Shown here piece by piece: positions 15,938 through 21,760 of a stretch of 39,122 nucleotides of DNA. The notes beneath the pieces were generated by a model that had not been told where the DNA came from, did no database searches, and saw only the letters and a list, made by a program, of their open reading frames with translations. A program made the translations under genes and the position numbers. The first letter of the stretch is position 1; every line of letters starts with the position of its first letter. This DNA comes from Halioglobus japonicus (GTDB taxonomy: Bacteria; Pseudomonadota; Gammaproteobacteria; Pseudomonadales; Halieaceae): contig CACSIL010000001.1 in the NCBI GenBank assembly GCA_902705825.1, positions 190,937 to 230,058 of the forward strand, given 5' to 3'.

Positions 15938-15942
15938 GTTTT

Positions 15943-15975
15943 GCTGAAGGCTCCTCACACGCTGAAGGCTCCTCA
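15943..15975. repeat. Two 15-bp direct repeats, period 18
   Basis: GCTGAAGGCTCCTCA occurs at 15943-15957 and again at 15961-15975, in the 35-bp gap between the convergent GST and Crp/Fnr genes. The second copy contains the Crp/Fnr stop codon. It looks like a small slippage duplication. Confidence 0.8.
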
Positions 15976-16656
15976 ATCCGCCAGTGCCAGCTCTTCGATT
16001 GTTGCCATGTCGCGAATTTCGATGGTGTGGGCGGAGTACACGTCGATCAGGCCCTCACGTTTCAGCTTGGAAAATGCCCGGCTGACAGTTTCAATCGTCA
16101 AACCCAGATAGTCGGCGATATCCTGCCTGGTCATTATCAGCTCAATGGAGTGACAGCGCTCTGAGGGCAGCCTGTCTGAAAGCTGCTTTAGTAGAAAGCA
16201 TACCCGTTCATGGGCCTTTTTCTGGCCCAGTGCAAATACCTGATCCAGCGTGTGGGCGAGGATGTTGCCGCCTATGCGCCGGACGTTTTCCTTGAGTTGT
16301 GGTACATCGTCCTGCAACTTCACAAAAGCTTTCAGCGGAATCTCGTAGACCGTGGATTTAGCCAGCGCCGACACGGTGAAGTCGTAGTGCTCGTTGTGTG
16401 TAATGCCGATGTAATTGCCCGGATGCATAAACGCCATGACCTGCCGCCGCCCGGTGGAAGAGGAGCGCTCCATCATCAGCATGCCCGCTTCCAGCACGTA
16501 CACGGACTTCGCCGGTGTATGCTGCAGGAACAGGTATTCTCCCGGCGTCAGGGTGCGCTGCCCAGTGATGCTTTCCAGGGTTGTCACCGCTACAGCATCG
16601 AGGCCATTGTAGATGGTCAGAAGCGGTTGCCGTATGTGTGGGGGTTGTGTTACCAA
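15973..16656 (-). CDS. Crp/Fnr-family transcriptional regulator (FNR/FixK-type DNA reader)
   Basis: A 227-aa regulator. A cyclic-nucleotide-binding-like beta-roll spans about residues 15-115, then a dimerisation helix, then an HTH at about 174-203. The recognition helix carries E189, S192 and R193 (IETVSRAF), the E-xx-SR pattern of FNR, which reads TTGAT-N4-ATCAA sites. The FNR cluster cysteines are missing; only C153 and C168 occur, so it is not an FNR-type iron-sulfur oxygen sensor. The annotated start is TTG at 16656 with no strong ribosome site. A 33-bp inverted repeat lies five bases upstream. FNR-type boxes at 18834-18847 and 21021-21040 are likely targets. Confidence 0.88.
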   Translation of the reverse strand: MVTQPPHIRQPLLTIYNGLDAVAVTTLESITGQRTLTPGEYLFLQHTPAKSVYVLEAGMLMMERSSSTGRRQVMAFMHPGNYIGITHNEHYDFTVSALAKSTVYEIPLKAFVKLQDDVPQLKENVRRIGGNILAHTLDQVFALGQKKAHERVCFLLKQLSDRLPSERCHSIELIMTRQDIADYLGLTIETVSRAFSKLKREGLIDVYSAHTIEIRDMATIEELALAD

Positions 16657-16660
16657 AATC

Positions 16661-16693
16661 TTTACCAGCAGGTTGCGCTACCTGCATGGTAAA
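16661..16693. promoter_or_regulatory. 33-bp inverted repeat before the Crp/Fnr gene
   Basis: Arms TTTACCA-GCAGGT (16661-16673) and ACCTGC-A-TGGTAAA (16680-16693) pair over 13 bp with a single bulged base and a 6-base centre. Its closeness to the TTG start suggests an autoregulatory operator or an mRNA hairpin that limits translation. It does not match an FNR box. Confidence 0.6.
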
Positions 16694-16717
16694 GATTTCA
16701 GGGGATGCTGACCAGCT

Positions 16718-17689
16718 TTAGTCGACGTAACTGGCCGCGAGTACGTTTTCACCCGGTTCGAAGCGCAACACCCCGAATGTGGTGTATTCCTCCTTGGAGG
16801 AGCGAATGAACTGCCAGGCGCAGACCATGGTGTAGTCGGCGTCCACTATTGTCTCGCGGGACCACATTTTGTGGGCTTTGCCGTACTCGTGGCGTGTGCT
16901 GTACAGATAGCGGCCATAGGACTTGCCGTTACCGTACAGGTCGGGGCCGTGGAACTGGTGGCTGCCGCCATTGCGGGTGCGCATCGCCGTCCACTTGTGG
17001 TTGATCACCCCCTCCAGTTCGATGGTCTGCTCTGAGTGCAGCAGATTGATGGGGCGGTGGTGGATGGTCACTTGGGTGTGGCCGACAAATTCCTGGTTTG
17101 CGTCGTATACCTCGAATTCGCCGCGGAATACGCCTGCGTGTTTTACCGGCAGGTTGAAGGGCATACGACCCTCGCGTTTCTCGCTCTCTATCCAGTCGTT
17201 TACGCGTTGCTGCGTTTCGGGATTGGTTTCGTGATCCTGGGTGACGATGTACAGACCGTTGAAGACGCCCACGAGGGTGTCCGCTTCAAACAGTTGCGAA
17301 GAGTAAACCTGCATGCCCAGTTCTGGCACCACGTGATTGACGGTGCGCAGATCCACATTCCAGCCTGGTGAATAGTAGCGTGAGTCAACCAACAATCCGA
17401 AGGGGCGGCCGGAGCCGATAAAATCTGGCCCGGTGTAAATACGATCCTGGTCGGAGTCTATGACGCCGAATTCCATACGCGAGCCGATCTCGAATCGATC
17501 CATCAGTGGGCCGATGGCGTCAAACTTGGTATCCATCCAGTAGGTGGTGCGCCCATCCTTGAACTCGCTGGCACGGCTTACCTTGTTGGTGCCTACATGG
17601 GTGCCATCGTGTTCGAACAGGGAGGGGCAGCCGTGCCACTCACCTTCAATAGCCTGCTGCCAGTTACTGGGTTTTTGCTCGTCGGACAT
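16718..17689 (-). CDS. Uncharacterised protein, probable beta-barrel (calycin/DUF3598-like?)
   Basis: A 323-aa soluble protein with no signal peptide and no clear catalytic motif. It is rich in beta-prone segments with two apparent halves. The first starts at IEGEWHGCPSLFEHDGTH and the second near residue 185 with HAGVFRGEFEVYDANQEFVG. A G-x-W-H motif near the N-terminus recurs in the 21062 protein. Such short W/G-rich strands recall lipocalin-like or DUF3598/CpeT-type barrels, some of which handle tetrapyrroles; this is a weak resemblance. The ATG has GAAGGG upstream. It follows the chlorophyllase-like gene on the same strand after 71 bp, so the two are probably co-transcribed. A tetrapyrrole carrier role is possible. 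Confidence 0.65.
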   Translation of the reverse strand: MSDEQKPSNWQQAIEGEWHGCPSLFEHDGTHVGTNKVSRASEFKDGRTTYWMDTKFDAIGPLMDRFEIGSRMEFGVIDSDQDRIYTGPDFIGSGRPFGLLVDSRYYSPGWNVDLRTVNHVVPELGMQVYSSQLFEADTLVGVFNGLYIVTQDHETNPETQQRVNDWIESEKREGRMPFNLPVKHAGVFRGEFEVYDANQEFVGHTQVTIHHRPINLLHSEQTIELEGVINHKWTAMRTRNGGSHQFHGPDLYGNGKSYGRYLYSTRHEYGKAHKMWSRETIVDADYTMVCAWQFIRSSKEEYTTFGVLRFEPGENVLAASYVD

Positions 17690-17760
17690 TGGGGATCCCT
17701 TCTACAGTCATTTATCAGTATTGCGTCGTATGGTGGCGACTCAGCGGTGGATAATCTTTG

Positions 17761-18759
17761 CTAATTATCAATTCCGGGGCGCAACTCGCCCCTTGCGATC
17801 AGTGGGTGTTTGCTCTCAAGTGTCTGTTGTAACTGGTGACGCGCCGCAGCGTCATTGCGGACGTAACCGCTGATGAAGCCCCTGATCAAAGACAGCAGCA
17901 GTTCGCGTATGGCTTCGTCGGGCGCGGTGGTATCCATGTCAATGAAGGGCCTGCCGGTGCTCTCGTCGGCGGGATACGCCATAGAAAAGTGGTTGGCGCC
18001 TTCGATCAGGGCCAGTGCGCAATCGGCGCGATTATCGACCATCGCCTCGTCGAACGTGCGCTCCACTCGCTCAGTGGGCGATGCCTGCCCGTCCCCGTAG
18101 CGCCCGGCGCTGCCTGCAATGCAGCCATCCCGGGTGCCGCCCATCAGCAGCGTGGGGACTTCCGTAGGTGTGCCAAAAAAACTGTCCTGGGGATAACCCA
18201 TGGCCGCGGCCGCGGCAGTGTGTGCGCCGTAGCTGAAGGCGCCACAGATACCCCGGAACCAGTCTGGCCTGGCATTGAGCAGGGCCACGGTGCCGCCGGC
18301 GGAGTGGCCGCCCAGTACTATGCGCCCAAGATCGAGGCAGCCCGCCAGTACGCCGGTTTTGTTCATGTGTGCGAGGTCTTCAAGAATTGGCCCGACGGCG
18401 GTCGCGCTGGGTGACTTTGCGTAGTTATCGGGTAACAGCGCCGGTATCGCAAGCCCCGGCGTAAGGCTGATATAGCCGGGCATCTCTTCTGCCACCAGTG
18501 TGAAGGTTACGGCCACTACGCCGTGTTCTGCGAGCCCTTTTGTCAGCCAGCCATAACTTTCGGGCCCGACGTTGATACCGGGAAGCAGGATGACAACAGG
18601 AAAGGGGGCGCGTTCACTCTCGGCGGGGATGACGCCCGTATTGCGCTCCTCTTCGGTGTCGCCGTAGCAGGCGGGATAAAACACCTTCAGCGATGCGCGA
18701 TCATACGGTGGCTCGGCGCCAGGAATGGCGATAGCCCGGTAAACAGCCCTGATAGTCAT
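17761..18759 (-). CDS. Chlorophyllase-like alpha/beta hydrolase
   Basis: A 332-aa serine hydrolase with no export signal. Triad candidates are S153 in the elbow GGHSAGG, D211 in GGTRDG and H257 in GANHFS. The FPVVILLPGINVGPESYGWL region with a following AEHGVVAVTF strand matches the layout of plant chlorophyllases (a glycine-rich oxyanion turn, then SHGFIV-type strand), and GHSxGG matches their lipase motif GHSRGG. Dienelactone or PAF-AH-like hydrolases share this fold. It is divergent from the Rieske gene with an FNR-type box in between. It could remove phytol or the methyl ester from chlorophyll derivatives. Hydrolase certain; chlorophyllase activity inferred. Confidence 0.8.
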   Translation of the reverse strand: MTIRAVYRAIAIPGAEPPYDRASLKVFYPACYGDTEEERNTGVIPAESERAPFPVVILLPGINVGPESYGWLTKGLAEHGVVAVTFTLVAEEMPGYISLTPGLAIPALLPDNYAKSPSATAVGPILEDLAHMNKTGVLAGCLDLGRIVLGGHSAGGTVALLNARPDWFRGICGAFSYGAHTAAAAAMGYPQDSFFGTPTEVPTLLMGGTRDGCIAGSAGRYGDGQASPTERVERTFDEAMVDNRADCALALIEGANHFSMAYPADESTGRPFIDMDTTAPDEAIRELLLSLIRGFISGYVRNDAAARHQLQQTLESKHPLIARGELRPGIDN

Positions 18760-18833
18760 TCCCGAAATGATTCCCGATTGGTTGGTTTGGCTTGTGAGTG
18801 GGCATCATGCTGCCACGGCGAAGCGCAAAAAAA

Positions 18834-18847
18834 TTGATAAAAATCAG
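18834..18847. promoter_or_regulatory. FNR-type box between hydrolase and Rieske genes
   Basis: TTGAT-AAAA-ATCAG differs from the FNR consensus TTGAT-N4-ATCAA by one base. It sits centrally in the 173-bp divergent promoter region, about 75 bp before the hydrolase start and 92 bp before the Rieske start. The Crp/Fnr protein encoded at 15973-16656 has the matching E-xx-SR reading helix. Confidence 0.6.
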
Positions 18848-18932
18848 TTTGATTGCTCCTCTATAAGAGAATAATAAAATTTCGTAAGCGTGTCTTGAAA
18901 CTTTACGTTGATGAACTAATTGGGGAAAACTG

Positions 18933-20090
18933 GTGCTGATTAATCTGTGGTATGTGGCTGAGTGGTCCGACAAAGTGGGCGTGGACCCGGTGCGGGTCAA
19001 AATGCTCGGTCAACAGCTGGTGCTCTTCCGTGACGAGGCCGGCAAGGTGCACTGTCTGGCGGATACCTGCCTGCATCGCGGTGGCTCCCTCAGCAAGGGC
19101 TGGGTAACACAGGGCAACGTCACCTGTCCTTACCACGGCTGGCAGTACAACGGCGATGGCCGCTGCGTGGTCATTCCCTCCGAGATGGAGGAGGGGACAA
19201 AAATTCCCGACAAGGCGCGGGTAGACAGTTACCCCACCGAAGAGCGCTACGGCATGATCTGGGTCTTTATGGGCGATCTGCCCGAAGACGAGCGCTACCC
19301 CATTCCTCCGTTCCCCGAGTTTGGCGACCCGAATTGGCGCGACGTGCGCTCCGAGTGGGTGTGGCAGGCCGATTCTGCCAGGGTGCTGGAAAATGGCATC
19401 GACATTGCCCACGCGTCCTGGGTACACCCGATGTTCGGACACAATCACACCGCGCAGCGCAACAAGATCATTAAGCTGGAGCGCCACGACGGCTGGGCGA
19501 CATCTACCAATGAGATGTACCCGCCTGCACTCAAAGGCGGCTTGCGTCGATTTATACGTAAGGATCAGGCCAAGACTCATGTGCACCCCACCTTCTATAT
19601 GGCGGGGAATACCATTCGGATGCACATCGAGGCCAATGCCAAGATGCACATCATCATGTTTGACGCCAATACGCCGGTGGATGAACACACCACCAAGACG
19701 TTTGCGATACAGGTGCGTAACTTTTTCCGCTCCAAGCTGTTCGACAAGGGCTCATTGAAACGCCTGGAAAAAGTGTTGCGAGAAGATACTGCCATCGTCG
19801 AAGAGACGAGGCCGTTCTACCTGGCTGAGAACCTCCATGGAGAGGTGTCGGTTAAATCAGACCGCTTTATGAGCACTTACCGAAAAATGCGTCGCGACCT
19901 GATTGAGCAACGAGGTTGGCAAATTGATACAGATGCCGTGGAGCAATACCGGGGTAAGCGGATATTTGCCGTTCCTTCAATTTCGCGGCAAAAATCGCGG
20001 GAGGAGGGTGTGGAATTACTGCTGGAGGAAATACCGCTGAAGCCACCAGTTCGCCCAGCTGATCCCGCCGTTGAAGCCGGACCAAACTGA
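18933..20090 (+). CDS. Rieske non-heme iron oxygenase, pheophorbide a oxygenase-like candidate
   Basis: A 385-aa oxygenase component. The Rieske [2Fe-2S] ligands are C46-x-H48 and C65-xx-H68. The mononuclear iron motif is ENGIDIAHASWVH with D157, H160 and H165. After the Rieske centre, GRCVVIPSE, then KIPDKARVDSYPTEERYGMIWVF follows the pattern of the PAO/CAO/TIC55/PTC52 group, though vanillate demethylase-type enzymes share part of it. The C-terminal CxxC and membrane helices of plant PAO are absent. The GTG start has GGGGA seven bases upstream. A separate reductase must supply electrons; none is encoded here. Placed between chlorophyllase-like and RCCR-like genes, macrocycle opening is the attractive role, though this is unproven. 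Confidence 0.85.
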   Translation: MLINLWYVAEWSDKVGVDPVRVKMLGQQLVLFRDEAGKVHCLADTCLHRGGSLSKGWVTQGNVTCPYHGWQYNGDGRCVVIPSEMEEGTKIPDKARVDSYPTEERYGMIWVFMGDLPEDERYPIPPFPEFGDPNWRDVRSEWVWQADSARVLENGIDIAHASWVHPMFGHNHTAQRNKIIKLERHDGWATSTNEMYPPALKGGLRRFIRKDQAKTHVHPTFYMAGNTIRMHIEANAKMHIIMFDANTPVDEHTTKTFAIQVRNFFRSKLFDKGSLKRLEKVLREDTAIVEETRPFYLAENLHGEVSVKSDRFMSTYRKMRRDLIEQRGWQIDTDAVEQYRGKRIFAVPSISRQKSREEGVELLLEEIPLKPPVRPADPAVEAGPN

Positions 20091-20114
20091 GCAAACGCGC
20101 TTCTTTCTGAGGGC

Positions 20115-20936
20115 TTAAGTCCCGTCAGGTCGCGGCAGAGTGCGGGTGCCTCCCCACAGTGTCGCGACCATCGCCTCTGCATTCTCCTTGCCAAACAGCC
20201 TGTCACCCAGGCTGTTTGCGGGGTCGCGCTCACAGATAGTACGGCGGATATGCTCATCGCGCGCGGCGATGGCGGGACGATCCTCAACTGGCGTCGCCTC
20301 CGCTTCGTCTACCCATTTGAGCCAGCGGTCCAGACGGCTCATGGCGATACTTTTGACCTTTTCAAGGACGTCATCTGTTGACGATGCTGTATAGCAAACT
20401 GCGGTAGGTGTGAGGGCAATGCGGGTGTAGAGATCGCGGCTGATGAACGGGTTGAATCGAGAGTCGGCCTGCAGATCCAGGAACTCCTCGTTGACTTCAG
20501 TATGGTAGTGATCGGCGTATTCCGGATTGGCGACAAGATCCACTCTGGGCAGGTAATCCATGTACATAAATAGATCCGGCACTGTACCCAGGGCGAAGCC
20601 GAAGTGCGGTACCAGAGATTGCGGCCCCAGGCTCACCGTGATGTGCATGTTGGTGAACGTGGATTCTGGTGAGCCGATGTAAGAGTGTACATACCAGTCC
20701 ACTTCGGGGCCTGAGTATGTCTTGAGGGAACCTTCGGAGCTTTGCTCGGGCACGCTGATATCTCGATAATCCGCGAAGCGTTCGCTGCAGGGATCCAGAT
20801 TGAGCTCGAAGCGCGCCTGTATCTTGGCGTCCATTTCGGCGAGGATCGCCCACAGTTTGTTAAAAACTTCGCGGTTATCGACATCCGGCGACTGCTCAAC
20901 CAGATCAATGATGGGGGTGAGAATGCGTTCGCTCAT
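20115..20936 (-). CDS. Red chlorophyll catabolite reductase (RCCR)-like protein
   Basis: A 273-aa soluble protein. The start at 20936 is chosen for AGGAAGG eight bases upstream. From memory of Arabidopsis RCCR (ACD2), the two co-align through most of the C-terminal two thirds. The strongest block is residues 127-140 (D-x-LPR-x-DLV-x-NP-x-Y; plant D-LP-R-KDLV-NP-Y). Then come FNPFISRDLYTRIALTPTA (161-179; plant NPYVSPSLF-R--FSPTA) and RRTICERDP...LFG (231-249; plant RRKSIEDD...MFG). D238 lines up with the functionally important plant D291, while plant E154 seems to be replaced by Ala. RCCR belongs to the ferredoxin-dependent bilin reductase family. The gene shares a strand with the 21062 gene and has an FNR-type box upstream. 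No haem oxygenase or phytochrome is present, so bilin synthesis is unlikely. Confidence 0.8.
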   Translation of the reverse strand: MSERILTPIIDLVEQSPDVDNREVFNKLWAILAEMDAKIQARFELNLDPCSERFADYRDISVPEQSSEGSLKTYSGPEVDWYVHSYIGSPESTFTNMHITVSLGPQSLVPHFGFALGTVPDLFMYMDYLPRVDLVANPEYADHYHTEVNEEFLDLQADSRFNPFISRDLYTRIALTPTAVCYTASSTDDVLEKVKSIAMSRLDRWLKWVDEAEATPVEDRPAIAARDEHIRRTICERDPANSLGDRLFGKENAEAMVATLWGGTRTLPRPDGT

Positions 20937-21020
20937 TACTATTACCTTCCTGGGTGGCTGTCTGTCGCCCGCCATGGGGGTGACCTTAGAAGTGTATCTT
21001 AGGGCGAGACCTTCATGCCA

Positions 21021-21040
21021 CGATTGACTAATGTCAATCG
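21021..21040. promoter_or_regulatory. Perfect 20-bp FNR-type palindrome before the RCCR-like gene
   Basis: CGATTGACTAATGTCAATCG has perfect 8-bp arms around TAAT and contains TTGAC-N4-GTCAA, the spacing of FNR/FixK/DNR boxes. It is centred about 95 bp before the RCCR-like start, after the stop of the 21062 gene, and could give the RCCR-like gene its own activated promoter. Confidence 0.65.
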
Positions 21041-21061
21041 TTTGCGATTGTGTTCAGTGTG

Positions 21062-21676
21062 TTATTGGTCTTCCGTCAGGTGTTGCCAGATGGGTGAGCT
21101 GAAGGAGGGTTCATGCACCGGACCCTCCGGTCCGCGCGGGTCCAGCAAGTGGCGACTGTCGCAGGTGGGCAGTAAGCGTGTGCCCTTCGCAGTCAGCGTG
21201 CGTACGGCTTCGCCATTGCGGTACAGCACCGTGTGCCGCACGCGTTCGCCGGGCGCGGTCAGCATGATGAAATCCGGCTCCATATAGACGTCGGTTGCCG
21301 CGCCGAGTTTGCGTGCATTGAAGGTCAGAATGCCGGGTCCGCCAGACATGCCGATATTCTCATAAGCACCGGGTCCCAGTTGATCGAAAACCAGTACGTT
21401 ACCCTGCAGCTTGCCGGTGAAGGTTTTGGCAGACGCTTCCCTGCCGCGAATATGCACATTGGTCAGCGAAAAGCGTTCACCGTCAAAGTCGATGTATACC
21501 AGGTTGTCGAATGGTCCCGGACCAGGGCTGCCGCTGCCTGCAGAAGAATCGTCATCCAGCGGTGTGCCATCGAGATTGTAGAGCTCAATCTGGTCGTGCC
21601 AGGTTCCGCGCAATTGCAGCAGGTTGTACCCGACGGAGCCGATAGGAAATTTGGGATAAGGTCTAGTCATATGCAT
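21062..21676 (-). CDS. Uncharacterised protein, probable small beta-barrel
   Basis: A 204-aa soluble protein (202 if the ATG at 21670 is used). No ribosome binding site precedes either start, so the message may be leaderless. No signal peptide or catalytic motif is seen. A GTWHDQIELYNLDGTPLDD stretch near residue 25 resembles the GEWHG opening of the 16718 protein, and many short beta strands with DFDGERF and NVLVFDQLGPGAYENIG follow. I suspect a lipocalin/DUF3598-like barrel that binds a small hydrophobic ligand; this is inference. It lies upstream of the RCCR-like gene on the same strand and is divergent from the NYC1/NOL-like gene, with operator site C overlapping its start codons. A role with tetrapyrrole intermediates fits. 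Confidence 0.65.
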   Translation of the reverse strand: MHMTRPYPKFPIGSVGYNLLQLRGTWHDQIELYNLDGTPLDDDSSAGSGSPGPGPFDNLVYIDFDGERFSLTNVHIRGREASAKTFTGKLQGNVLVFDQLGPGAYENIGMSGGPGILTFNARKLGAATDVYMEPDFIMLTAPGERVRHTVLYRNGEAVRTLTAKGTRLLPTCDSRHLLDPRGPEGPVHEPSFSSPIWQHLTEDQ

Positions 21677-21695
21677 AATGTTATATCAATATGAC
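21666..21695. promoter_or_regulatory. Operator-like site C, divergent promoter of the NYC1/NOL-like gene
   Basis: The minus-strand reading of 21672-21684 is ATAACATTATGCA, two mismatches from site A. Around it are perfect 7-bp outer arms, GTCATAT (21666-21672) and ATATGAC (21689-21695). The site covers the start codon of the 21062 gene and is about 70 bp before the SDR start. It ties the chlorophyll-type genes to the same motif as the imidase operon. Confidence 0.58.
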
Positions 21696-21707
21696 AAGCT
21701 GTGTCAG

Positions 21708-21719
21708 GTGCAATTGCAC
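21708..21719. promoter_or_regulatory. 12-bp palindrome GTGCAATTGCAC
   Basis: A perfect 12-bp palindrome lies about 45 bp before the SDR start. It is unlike sites A-D and FNR boxes. It could be a second regulator's half-turn site or chance. Confidence 0.35.
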
Positions 21720-21760
21720 AAGTGCTGCAAATAGGTGCGATACATATAACGGAGCAAACG

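Noticed and set aside
16718..21676. STAY-GREEN (SGR)-type Mg-dechelatase among the unknown proteins
   Set aside because: I could not recognise SGR motifs in either uncharacterised protein, so no such call is made; the step is unassigned.
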